Origin: JADFNB01 sp036397455
GTDB taxonomy: Bacteria; Gemmatimonadota; Gemmatimonadetes; Gemmatimonadales; GWC2-71-9
Direction: 5' to 3'
DNA length: 64,000 nt
Assembly (NCBI GenBank): GCA_036397455.1
Contig: DASWIX010000079.1
Location: 196,186 to 260,185 of the forward strand
The stretch's first letter is position 1, and each line of letters opens with the position of its first letter. The notes beneath the pieces were generated by a model. That model searched no databases. It was not told the DNA's origin and saw nothing but the letters and a program-made list of their open reading frames with translations. Shown here one piece after another: positions 37,242-45,398 of this stretch. Position numbers and translations under genes: made by a program.

Positions 37242-38099
37242 TCAGGAAAGGTCGACCGGCGCACTGTCGGTCGCCTGGTGGTCGTCGATCAGGAGGAGAT
37301 TCCCGATCGCGAGCGGGTCCCACCCCGCGTCGTCGGACAACGGCTCCGAGCTGACGATCAACGACGACAGCTCCGGCTCGCACGCCACCATCTGCGACCG
37401 CCGCGCCAGCACCTCATACCGACGACCACGATGGACGTACAGCGTGTCCGCGTTGCGGGCGGCGTCCGTGGTGAATCGGCACGCGACCGTGTCTCGCCCA
37501 TCGGTCAGCACCGCGTTGAAATAGACGTGGTCGACGGCTTCCGCCGCCCCGCGCAACGCCAACACCCGGCGCAGTGCCCGTGTGAGCGCCGCCGCCAACC
37601 GGCCCGGACCGCCGCCGGCGGGCTCGGCCTGCAGCTCGTCCACCACCAGCGCGAACACGTGCTCGGAATCCGTCGTACCGCGAATGGTGTCGAATGCCAC
37701 GTCCGACAGCGAGCGCAGCAGTGGACGCCGGATCTCGTGGAACCCTCCCACGTCGCCGTTATGCATGAAGCAGACGCTACCCCAGCGGAACGGATGGCAG
37801 TTGGCTTCCGCGACACCGATCCCCTGAGTGGCCGCCCGCACGTGGGCGAGGATTCTCGGCGACCGCGTGACCCGGGCGATTTCGACCAAGTTCATGTTGC
37901 TCCACGCGGGTGATACTGAGCGAAACAATGCCGGCGGCTCGCCCGGATCGCCGTACCAGGCGACGCCGAATCCGTCCCCGTTCAGCGGCTCCTCGCGCTC
38001 GTGGGCATGAAAGCTCTGGTGCACCAGGGAATGTTCCGGCTCCGTGACGAGCGAGGCGAGGGTAATCGGTGGACCTTGATAGTACAGGAAGCGACACAT
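37242..38099 (-). CDS. Class II glutamine amidotransferase (EgtC/YafJ-like)
   Basis: From ATG 38099 the protein has 285 residues and begins MCRFLYYQG, which puts the nucleophile Cys2 at the N-terminus after Met removal and fixes the start. Further class II features are NGDGFGVAWYG, the AHVRAAT motif with the oxyanion and substrate residues, and FMHNGDV. The family includes EgtC of ergothioneine synthesis and uncharacterised YafJ-type hydrolases. No other egt genes are nearby, so a gamma-glutamyl hydrolase of unknown substrate is the safe call. Confidence 0.88.
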   Translation of the reverse strand: MCRFLYYQGPPITLASLVTEPEHSLVHQSFHAHEREEPLNGDGFGVAWYGDPGEPPALFRSVSPAWSNMNLVEIARVTRSPRILAHVRAATQGIGVAEANCHPFRWGSVCFMHNGDVGGFHEIRRPLLRSLSDVAFDTIRGTTDSEHVFALVVDELQAEPAGGGPGRLAAALTRALRRVLALRGAAEAVDHVYFNAVLTDGRDTVACRFTTDAARNADTLYVHRGRRYEVLARRSQMVACEPELSSLIVSSEPLSDDAGWDPLAIGNLLLIDDHQATDSAPVDLS

Positions 38100-38210
38100 G
38101 CGCGGTGGCCGCCGATGGAAGATCGTGTCGAAGGTTACATTCGTTGCGATCCAGCGTCTACGTGGCCTGGCCACGCCCACGAGCACCCGGATGCGAGCAG
38201 CGAACGGCCT

Positions 38211-38423
38211 TTACCGCGAGGCGAGGTCGAGGACTCCGGCAACCGCCAACCCGCCCACCAGGAGAAAGCCCAGGCCGAGCACTACATAGAATACCCTCGT
38301 CCCGGTTTGGCCCATGATCTTGATGAAGAACTGCGCCTTGCGGTGCTCCATGAAGAACGGCCACCGCATGACCGCACCCGCAATCGCGAACGCACCGATG
38401 CCGATCAGAAACCACCCTGCCAT
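38211..38423 (-). CDS. Small two-helix membrane protein (Imm17-like)
   Basis: This 70-residue protein has two hydrophobic segments (residues 2-18 and 44-66) joined by a basic loop FFMEHRKAQFFIKIMGQTG. The pattern of a helix, an R-K containing loop with GTRVFYVVLG, and a second helix resembles small proteins placed in the Imm17 family, many of which are not proven immunity proteins. The ribosome site is strong: AGGAGGT six bases before the ATG. It lies downstream of the VanZ-like gene on the same strand. No toxin gene is next to it. Confidence 0.65.
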   Translation of the reverse strand: MAGWFLIGIGAFAIAGAVMRWPFFMEHRKAQFFIKIMGQTGTRVFYVVLGLGFLLVGGLAVAGVLDLASR

Positions 38424-38638
38424 ACAGACCTCCTGGACATACCGTGAAGCCGCAAGCGCATCCGAACGAGATGCAGCCGCGGTCGCTCTACGAGGTCGCC
38501 CGCAGCATCCTCATCCACGGAAACCCGGCCCCGGGACGCGAACCGCCGCAGCGTGACGGACACCGAATCGCCTCGCGTGCGGAACGTGGCCAGCATGCGG
38601 CGTGACGGCTGGATGCGCAAGGCCGGCCGGTCAGTCAC
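38405..38638 (-). CDS. Possible small basic protein between vanZ-like and Imm17-like genes
   Basis: A 77-codon frame starts at GTG 38638, 19 bp after the VanZ-like stop, and overlaps the start of the next gene. The first 45 codons have a high third-position GC content like neighbouring genes, which favours real coding. The protein is arginine-rich (SRRMLATFRTRGDSVSVTLR) and shows no family. No good ribosome site is seen. It could equally be a chance frame in GC-rich spacer. Confidence 0.28.
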   Translation of the reverse strand: MTDRPALRIQPSRRMLATFRTRGDSVSVTLRRFASRGRVSVDEDAAGDLVERPRLHLVRMRLRLHGMSRRSVWQGGF

Positions 38639-38657
38639 CGCGAGGCGACAGCGCCGT

Positions 38658-39857
38658 TCACGGCCGATCCGGCGCGCGGTGTCGCACCAGCCGATGCAAT
38701 CCCCTGCCCACCATCAAGCCCAACGCGAGCCCGGTCAGGTCCCACCCCCCGGCAACCACGCCCGCAACGCCGATTGCCAACGCGATGCCGCCAACCAGGA
38801 GCGCGACCGCAACCAGTGATTCCCGGCGCCGCCTCAACAGGTAGCCGACGGGCAGCGTCAGGCAGACCGCCCACAACAACGTCGCGACTCCGTTGGCAGC
38901 CCACGGCCACGTGTGCCCGCCGATCAACGCGCTCCAGCCGGACGCAAGCGACACCCGCATCCCGCATACCCGGCGCGTGTCCACGTCGAGACAGATGCCA
39001 CCGGCCTCGCGCCAGACGGTCACGGACGCCGTATCCCCCGGCTCCGCATCAGCGAGGACGCCCCTGGAACGAAAGTCGGGTGTGCCCAGTCCCAACGCCA
39101 CCGCGCGCGTACGCGGTCGGAACACGAGGTCGGTTTCGTCGATTGCGATAAGCAACTGTTCATCGTTGGCGTCGTTCACGATACCGAACACCGGCGCCAG
39201 CCCCGGGGGTGCGGGGCCGAGGATCACACGAACGCGCACCGGCGCACCGGCGGCCAACAAGGCTCGCACGGTGTCGGTCGCCTCGATGCGCCGGGACCCA
39301 ATGGCGCGGTCACCGACGTGGACGTCGATCACGCGACCCTGGTACGTCTCGAGCGTCTTGCGTTTGGCGGTCCACATCCCGAAGTACCCACCCGGGAGAT
39401 AGTCAGGCGCAAAGAGCCAGGCCGGGGCGGCGCTCAGGACGGCCGCCAGCAACGCCGCCGCGACCGCCAAGCGGCTCGCGAGGCGCGCGCGCAAGACCAG
39501 CAGCACATGCAGGCGCGGCGTCACGAAGAATGCGCTGGCGCCTCCGAGCCCGTTGAGCATCACGTCCGCGACGCTGGCATGACGGCCGGGGATCACCAGT
39601 TGCGCGCTCTCGAGGACGATCGAGAACGCGAGCAGCGCCAATACCGCCCTTGGCGTCCTCCAGTCCAACAGCGCGAGGCCGATGCCGATGGGCGCGAAGA
39701 GCAGCAAATTGTTGAACACGTCCGCGACGCCACGGCCGCACGTGACACAATCCTGCGCGATATCGGGATTGGGGACGCGAAACGGCATCGCCGTCGCGGT
39801 CACGACGGCCACCACGGAAGCAACGAGCACGAAGGTGCCGAGGCGTCGTGCGGACAA
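38658..39857 (-). CDS. VanZ-like membrane protein with extra periplasmic domain
   Basis: The start is taken as TTG 39857, the only usual start codon in frame after the upstream stop, giving 399 residues. The N-terminal part has four membrane helices with the VanZ features NNLLLFAPIGIGLALL and LESAQLVIPGRHASVADVMLN. A soluble region of about 180 residues follows (beta-rich, containing YQGRVIDVHVGDRAIGSRRI). Two or three C-terminal helices complete it. The soluble region resembles a concanavalin/LamG-like domain by pattern only. It follows the polysaccharide polymerase gene by 14 bp, so a role in surface-polymer assembly is likely. Confidence 0.7.
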   Translation of the reverse strand: MSARRLGTFVLVASVVAVVTATAMPFRVPNPDIAQDCVTCGRGVADVFNNLLLFAPIGIGLALLDWRTPRAVLALLAFSIVLESAQLVIPGRHASVADVMLNGLGGASAFFVTPRLHVLLVLRARLASRLAVAAALLAAVLSAAPAWLFAPDYLPGGYFGMWTAKRKTLETYQGRVIDVHVGDRAIGSRRIEATDTVRALLAAGAPVRVRVILGPAPPGLAPVFGIVNDANDEQLLIAIDETDLVFRPRTRAVALGLGTPDFRSRGVLADAEPGDTASVTVWREAGGICLDVDTRRVCGMRVSLASGWSALIGGHTWPWAANGVATLLWAVCLTLPVGYLLRRRRESLVAVALLVGGIALAIGVAGVVAGGWDLTGLALGLMVGRGLHRLVRHRAPDRP

Positions 39858-39871
39858 CGGCGCGCGCGGGA

Positions 39872-41287
39872 CTATGGCGGCGGCCGAGTGATGCCCACCG
39901 GATCGGCCACCGGACCACGCAGTCCCCCGCGCGTGGGCCAGCGTTGCGGTTCGGGCACCACCGCAGGCGCGGTGCCCACCATTGACGCGTCCTTCCCATC
40001 GGGGCGCGTCACCGCCCACAGCATCGTATTCATGATCCAAGTGGTGTAGAACCACGGGACCAACAGCGACGCGTAGAAGATGCCCGACAGGACGTTCGCG
40101 AGGTTGGCCCCTTCGAGCGCGTAAGCCAGGTAGCGCAGGTTGTATGCGCCGCCCGTGCGGGCCTTCCAGCGCTCGGCCGCTTCGGGTGTTTGAATCGCTT
40201 TGTTACGCCGCACGAAGTCGATCATCAGCAACGTGAATCCGATGACACCCACCGCGCCGAGTTCGCTCAGAATCTGAAAATAGGAGTTGTGGAGGTTCTG
40301 ACCGTACAGCGCCCCCGGAAAGGGGTACTCCTCGATTTGGCCGACGTGGAAGAAGGTGGACGCGAACGCGCCGAAGTTGCCCGCCCCCACCCCAAAGATC
40401 GGGTGCTCCTTGAAGACGTCGATCGCCGCCATCCACAGCGCCCACCGCAGGCCGCCCGTTCCCTCCTCGGTCCCTTCGGAGAAGGCGCTGGCCATTTCCG
40501 ACCAAAACGCCCCACCGGGAAACAGCACGCCGGCCGCTCCGATGACCAGGACCACCCCCACGATCCCCCACATGGCCGTGAGGACCTTCCGCGGTGAGCG
40601 GTACCAGAGGTAACCGGCAACCACCACGAGCGAGAGGAACGCGCCGCGTGCAAACGAGATCATCACGCCGATGACGCAGTAGGCGGCGAGCCCCAGCAAC
40701 AGGCGCCGGAGCCATGGCGAGCGCGTCGCCATACCGCACCAGACGGACACGGCCACCCCCTGCACCATCAACCCGCCGAAGCCGTCGTAGTTGCGCAGGC
40801 CGGGGTGCCACGGCACCAGACCCATGTTTCGCGCGTGAAGCGCCCACCAGATGAACTGCACGAACAACATCGCCACGATCGGCACCGCCTGGCGCGCGGT
40901 GCGGACGAACACCGCGGTCGCCACCCCCAGCACGTAGTAGATCACGAAGAATTGCGTCGCCGCTCGCGCGTACAGTTGATTCGCCGCCGAAGGGAAGGTC
41001 ACGAAAGCACTGAGCAGCAGCAGCAGAAACGGAGGGTACCACACCCAACCTTTGGCCCAGCCCAGGATACCGGGTGCGTTCACGGCGATCATGACGAGCA
41101 GTGGGACGAAGACCAGCGACGCGAGACGCCCCAGCGGCCCGAACACCACCGTCCCCAGGAAGAAATGCACGTCGAACAGCACGACGACCCACACGACGTA
41201 CAGGTACATGACGGCGAAGGAGATCTCTCCCCCGGCGCCGGCGGGATTGGTGCGGGCGGCTCGGATGTACCCCTCCTCCTGCGTCAT
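39872..41287 (-). CDS. O-antigen ligase / Wzy-type polymerase (Wzy_C family)
   Basis: This is a polytopic membrane protein of 471 residues with about 11-12 helices. The large periplasmic loop carries the family motif GVGAGNFGAFASTFF and LHNSYFQILSELGAVGVIGF, where the histidine-asparagine pair is conserved in ligases and polymerases of the WaaL/Wzy group. The N- and C-terminal tails are cytosolic; the last 45 residues are proline-rich. Whether it is a ligase or polymerase cannot be settled. It diverges from the SGNH gene at 41477 across a spacer with a perfect palindrome. Confidence 0.87.
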   Translation of the reverse strand: MTQEEGYIRAARTNPAGAGGEISFAVMYLYVVWVVVLFDVHFFLGTVVFGPLGRLASLVFVPLLVMIAVNAPGILGWAKGWVWYPPFLLLLLSAFVTFPSAANQLYARAATQFFVIYYVLGVATAVFVRTARQAVPIVAMLFVQFIWWALHARNMGLVPWHPGLRNYDGFGGLMVQGVAVSVWCGMATRSPWLRRLLLGLAAYCVIGVMISFARGAFLSLVVVAGYLWYRSPRKVLTAMWGIVGVVLVIGAAGVLFPGGAFWSEMASAFSEGTEEGTGGLRWALWMAAIDVFKEHPIFGVGAGNFGAFASTFFHVGQIEEYPFPGALYGQNLHNSYFQILSELGAVGVIGFTLLMIDFVRRNKAIQTPEAAERWKARTGGAYNLRYLAYALEGANLANVLSGIFYASLLVPWFYTTWIMNTMLWAVTRPDGKDASMVGTAPAVVPEPQRWPTRGGLRGPVADPVGITRPPP

Positions 41288-41359
41288 GCGGTGCGCGCGG
41301 CGCTTCGGTGGAGCGCAACCATCATACCAGCAGGCGGCGCGCCTCCCCGTGTCGCGGGT

Positions 41360-41377
41360 TGTTGCATCGATGCAACA
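41360..41377. promoter_or_regulatory. Perfect 18-bp palindrome in divergent promoter region (likely operator)
   Basis: TGTTGCATCGATGCAACA is a fully symmetrical 18-bp word. It lies 72 bp upstream of the polymerase ATG and about 100 bp upstream of the SGNH gene start, in the 189-bp divergent spacer. Such a site suits a dimeric regulator controlling both directions. I do not recognise it as the site of a named regulator, and no regulator gene is adjacent. Confidence 0.55.
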
Positions 41378-41476
41378 GTGTACCGGATGCCCGGTGAGCG
41401 GTCAATGGGCATACATTGTGCGCTCCGCCTGCGTGGTGCGGACGGCCGTTTGTTCCGACGTTTCTCTGGGGGTGGC

Positions 41477-42739
41477 GTGGCGGGTCGACTGAAGCGGGTG
41501 GCGGGCAGTGCGGTCGTGTACGTGGGAATCGTCCTGGGCACGCTGGTGCTGCTCGATCTGACGCTGATCGTATTCGGTTTGTTCCCGCCGACCCACGATT
41601 ATGGCGATCCCGAGGTGGGGTGGGTGGCAGCGCGGCCGTCGGGCGAGATGCGTGAAGACCGGTGCATGGAGTTCTCCACGCGCGAGATCTTCCGGATTTC
41701 GCGGAACGAGGACGCACTGCGCACCTCCCGCTCGGCCGAACGGCTGCGCCAGGACGACGACCTGTTCAAGGTCGCCGTCACGGGCGACTCGCAGACGGAA
41801 CTGTGCGCTCCCAATCCGCTGACCCACTTCGGCGTTCTGGAACGTGAACTGACGGCCTCGGGTATGCCGAGCGCGGCGTACGCCTACGGCGCCGGCAAGT
41901 ACGCGCCACTGCAGGCGTACCTGGCGGTCATGCGTGCGTCGCGCGGTTACGCGACGGACGCGCTCGTGTTGAACTTCTATACCGGCAACGATTTCCTCGA
42001 CATGCTCCGGGTCGACGATCGACCGCACTTCGCGCCCGCGGGCGACGGCTACACGATCGCCGCGCCCGTCTGGTTTCAACTTGACGACCCGACGGTGCGG
42101 CGTCGCAGCCGCGTACTCTATGCCCTCCGGACGGTCCTGAAGCGCACGGGGCTGCACACGGTGTTGGTGCGCGTGCGGTATCATCGCGCCACGGCCGCGG
42201 CGCAGGGGAAAGGGCTGCGCTCGGTGCTGGCGTACATGAACGACCTGAGGAAGTCGGCGTCGCCGGAGGTGGGGTATGCCGCGGCACTCACGGCGCAGAT
42301 GCTCAACCAGCAACTCTTCTTTCATCGGTTTCCGGACAGCAAGGCCGAGAGCCTGCGGCGCGTCAGGGCGTTGTTCGAACTCGTGCGGCGCGAACATCCC
42401 GAGATGGTCTTGGTACTGAGTCCGCTGCCATCATACCAACTCGTGCGGGAACAACCCGTCGACGACATCCTGCTCCGTACCATCGAACGGCTCCCGATCA
42501 CCTACGAATCGGGCGTCCGGGAGGAAGGCGAGTTGTATGAAGCGCTCCGCGTCCTGGCCGCCCAAACCGGCTGGCGGTTCGCCGACAATCTGGCGCCGCT
42601 CCGGGCCTACGCGGGAACCGAACGGTTGTTCAACGACTTTGATTATCATTACCTGCCGCCGGCCAGCGATATCATCGGTCGGGCCCAGGCCGCGGCCTTC
42701 GCGACACCGTCCGACACGCCGCCCGACCCCTCCCGCTGA
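41477..42739 (+). CDS. Membrane-anchored SGNH-hydrolase-like protein
   Basis: From GTG 41477 the protein has 420 residues; an in-frame ATG at 41405 would add 24. A positively charged start and one transmembrane helix (VVYVGIVLGTLVLLDLTLI) anchor an extracytoplasmic domain. It has the SGNH blocks: GDSQTE (serine), YGAGKYAP (glycine), FYTGNDFLDM (asparagine) and, near the end, DFDYHYLPPAS (Asp/His). Such anchored SGNH proteins often add or remove acyl groups on polysaccharides. It is the plus-strand partner of the polymerase gene across the palindrome. It is distinct from the second SGNH domain in the MBOAT fusion at 47028. Confidence 0.78.
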   Translation: MAGRLKRVAGSAVVYVGIVLGTLVLLDLTLIVFGLFPPTHDYGDPEVGWVAARPSGEMREDRCMEFSTREIFRISRNEDALRTSRSAERLRQDDDLFKVAVTGDSQTELCAPNPLTHFGVLERELTASGMPSAAYAYGAGKYAPLQAYLAVMRASRGYATDALVLNFYTGNDFLDMLRVDDRPHFAPAGDGYTIAAPVWFQLDDPTVRRRSRVLYALRTVLKRTGLHTVLVRVRYHRATAAAQGKGLRSVLAYMNDLRKSASPEVGYAAALTAQMLNQQLFFHRFPDSKAESLRRVRALFELVRREHPEMVLVLSPLPSYQLVREQPVDDILLRTIERLPITYESGVREEGELYEALRVLAAQTGWRFADNLAPLRAYAGTERLFNDFDYHYLPPASDIIGRAQAAAFATPSDTPPDPSR

Positions 42740-42803
42740 CGGCGTGAGCCGTCCCATCGGCCACCACCGTTTGCGGCTTCCCCGCCGCACCGGCATATTT
42801 CGT

Positions 42804-42827
42804 CGGACGTCGGTATTCCAACGTCCG
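42804..42827 (+). promoter_or_regulatory. Stem-loop just upstream of the Tat lipoprotein gene
   Basis: CGGACGT at 42804-42810 pairs with ACGTCCG at 42821-42827 across a ten-base loop. It ends 19 bp before the ATG at 42847, so it would sit in the 5' leader or close to the promoter of that gene. It has no U-tract. A role in translation control or as an operator is possible; the evidence is only the symmetry. Confidence 0.3.
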
Positions 42828-42846
42828 GGCATTCAGCTGTGAGGCA

Positions 42847-44388
42847 ATGACGATGTCGAAGCGAGTCGAGCAGGTCACGGATCACGAACCACCGGAACGC
42901 GCTGGCGCGGTCGATCGGCGCGCGTTCGTCAAGACGGCTGGTGGTGTCGTTGCAACCATCGCGTTCGGGACCGCCTGTGGCGACGACACGCCAAACGGAC
43001 CCAACGGCGATACGGGCACGCTCTCCGTGATCATCTCCGGTCTCGCCGGTGCAACCGCGGGATCGGTGACCGTCACGCTACCCGATTCCACCGATCCGGG
43101 TATCACGGTCACACTGCAGGATGCCAACAGCTCCGGCGTCAGCGTCGGAACCGCGACGGGTGTCCCCGTCGGAACGTACCGGATCACCTACGATCCGCCG
43201 GCGGGGCACGTGATCACGAGCGGCGGCGACTTCCAGGACGTGACCGTCGTCGCCAATCAGGCCGCGAGCGCCGAATTCACCGTGTCGGCGTCGGGCACGC
43301 TTGAGGTGGAGGTCACGGGAATCGATGCGAGCGCGACGACCGCCGGCACGGTGGAGCTGACCGACACCGACGGAATCCCCACCGGAGTAGCCGTGCCGCT
43401 GCCCGCGCCGGCCGCAGGCGAGAGTCTCGCGTCCGTGAGTCACCCCGCCGGGACGGTTCGCGTCACGGTCATACCACCGCCGGGCCACATTCACGGCGGC
43501 GCGGCGTTTCAGGATATCGTCGTGACCGCGGGCGGTACGGTACGCGCGTCGTTCGCGGTGCAGGTCGTTGTCCAGCCGGGCCTCATCTTTGCCTCGGCCT
43601 GGGCAACCGCGCTGGGTACATCGAACGCGGCCCGTCTCGATACGGACAGCGCGACACCGTGGGCCGCGGCGGGCGGCAACGGCGACGCCGAGATTATCGA
43701 TGCGACCGGACGGGATTTCCCGACCGCCAACTGTCTCCGCTCGGCGTACGAGGCGGACGCAACCAATACCAGCGTCAAGGCGTTTTCGATCGCGGCCGAC
43801 GGCATTCTCCATGACAGTCCGTTCTGGCCCGACTTGGCGGTGGGCGGCCACCTCTATCACCGCGCGTATCTCCGCAACGAACTTCCGAATTATGTCGCGG
43901 GGTTTGGTGCCAACCACCCGTGGAACGGCGAGACGACGTGGAACTGGAAATTCGACAACCGTAATGATGGGATGTTCGAACTGATCTTCAACATCCAGGA
44001 CAAAACGGTATCGCCCAACGTCGTGGCAAACTTCGCCTGCCAGACGTTGCTCACCAAGAACACGACGTACCGCTTGGAACACCACGTCGTCCGGATCGCG
44101 GATGTCGGGGGCGAGGAGCACTGCAACATCGACCTGCGCGTCTATGACGCGGCCGGCGTCCTGCTGTTCGACAACGACGATTTCCGAAACCAGCTTGGCG
44201 CGAACGAACTCCTCAGTACGGTCCCGGCGCTGCGCTTCTCGGTCGCACAGTCCAGCAACATGAAGATCGGCTGCAACGGACCGGGCGGGAGTGGGTGGCC
44301 GGGACCAAGCGGGAACATCTTCTGGGCTGGAGTCGCCGCGTCACTGGCTGACTGGTGCGGCCCCTATGTGCCCGGGGAAAGCGCCTGA
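42847..44388 (+). CDS. Tat-exported lipoprotein with two tandem beta domains
   Basis: The 513-residue protein has a Tat-like signal: DRRAFVKTAGG with Arg24-Arg25 and a hydrophobic stretch ending in the lipobox GTAC (Cys44). Two tandem repeats of about 90 residues follow. Both begin GTL-V and end with a PPAGH/PPPGH turn, FQDV/FQDI and a final beta-strand, as in Ig-like or carboxypeptidase-regulatory-like domains. The C-terminal 240 residues look like a jelly-roll domain (HLYHRAYLRNELPNYVAGFG, later KNTTYRLEHHVVRI), as in secreted polysaccharide-binding or lyase-like proteins. No catalytic motif is recognised. Its place beside SGNH and acyl-transfer genes suggests an envelope polymer as partner. 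Confidence 0.72.
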   Translation: MTMSKRVEQVTDHEPPERAGAVDRRAFVKTAGGVVATIAFGTACGDDTPNGPNGDTGTLSVIISGLAGATAGSVTVTLPDSTDPGITVTLQDANSSGVSVGTATGVPVGTYRITYDPPAGHVITSGGDFQDVTVVANQAASAEFTVSASGTLEVEVTGIDASATTAGTVELTDTDGIPTGVAVPLPAPAAGESLASVSHPAGTVRVTVIPPPGHIHGGAAFQDIVVTAGGTVRASFAVQVVVQPGLIFASAWATALGTSNAARLDTDSATPWAAAGGNGDAEIIDATGRDFPTANCLRSAYEADATNTSVKAFSIAADGILHDSPFWPDLAVGGHLYHRAYLRNELPNYVAGFGANHPWNGETTWNWKFDNRNDGMFELIFNIQDKTVSPNVVANFACQTLLTKNTTYRLEHHVVRIADVGGEEHCNIDLRVYDAAGVLLFDNDDFRNQLGANELLSTVPALRFSVAQSSNMKIGCNGPGGSGWPGPSGNIFWAGVAASLADWCGPYVPGESA

Positions 44389-44479
44389 GTTAGCCGGGCG
44401 CCGTTCCCATCGATCGTCGGCCACGGGCGACGGCGTACCGCCGCGCCTCGGCGGCCGCAGCACGATCTTGTGAGCCGTG

Positions 44480-45118
44480 CTACGCCGCGTACCCGATGAC
44501 GGCGAAGAAGTGGCATACCGAGCCGGTCAGCACGCACAGATGCCAAAGGAAATGCGCGTACCGCACACGCTTCATGCCGTAGAACCCCACGCCGCCCGTG
44601 TAGGCGAGGCCACCGGCCGCCAGCCACGTCAGGCCCGCCGGCGCCATGCGCTGCCAAAGCGGCTGCACAGCCACGACCACGAGCCACCCCATCGCCACGT
44701 AGACAACGGTGGAGACGACCGGGTAGCGCACGCCGCGCAGCACCTTGAAGATGATCCCGACCGCAGCGAGGCCCCATACCGTCCCGAACAGCGACCACCC
44801 CCACGCGCCGCGTAACACCCCGAGCGTGAACGGCGTGTAGGTGCCGGCGATGAGCAGGAAGATCGCCCCGTGATCGATGACACGGAGTACGTGCTTGGTG
44901 CGGGATTCCGGAAAGGCGTGGTAGAGCGTGGAAGCGAGGTACAATACCGCCATCGATGCGGCAAAGATGCTGACGCCCACGATGTTCGCTGCTCCGTGCG
45001 GGATCGCGGCGAGAATCAGAAACGGCGCCGCCACCACCGCCGCCACGACGCCCACGCCGTGGCTGACGCTGTTCGCGATTTCCTCGCCTACCGACTGCCG
45101 CGATGCGTGCACCGACAC
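44480..45118 (-). CDS. Hemolysin III family membrane protein
   Basis: This is a seven-helix membrane protein of 212 residues in the HlyIII/PAQR group. Conserved pieces are EEIANSVSHGVGVVAA, LYLASTLYHAFPESRTKHVLRVIDHGAIFLLIAGTYTP (given here as LYHAF, DHGAIFLLIAG and TYTPF) and the final LWHLCVLTGSVCHFFAV, with histidines that bind zinc in PAQR proteins. The start is GTG 45118; GTG 45112 is possible. Function in bacteria is uncertain; hemolysis is not general in this family. It stands alone on the minus strand between two plus-strand genes. Confidence 0.92.
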   Translation of the reverse strand: MSVHASRQSVGEEIANSVSHGVGVVAAVVAAPFLILAAIPHGAANIVGVSIFAASMAVLYLASTLYHAFPESRTKHVLRVIDHGAIFLLIAGTYTPFTLGVLRGAWGWSLFGTVWGLAAVGIIFKVLRGVRYPVVSTVVYVAMGWLVVVAVQPLWQRMAPAGLTWLAAGGLAYTGGVGFYGMKRVRYAHFLWHLCVLTGSVCHFFAVIGYAA

Positions 45119-45398
45119 CCCGCTGACCTGTGGCTCGCACGGACCATTCTCCCGTGGGATTCACTCAATCTAACGCACCGCCGGACCGTGAACCGCCTTC
45201 ATCTCGCCGCGCTGGTTGAACGCGGTGCCGCCGCACGATCACGATGCCTGGTCGATCACGCCGGCGCCACCCGAGGGCGGCCCCAGACCGGGGCCGCCCG
45301 ACGCCTATTGCGGAATCGCGATCGGCATGGAAATTGCTGCCATTGGCGTGGCGCCCCGGCTGCGGGGTCGGATCGAGTGGACTTGTTGGAGTCACGAC

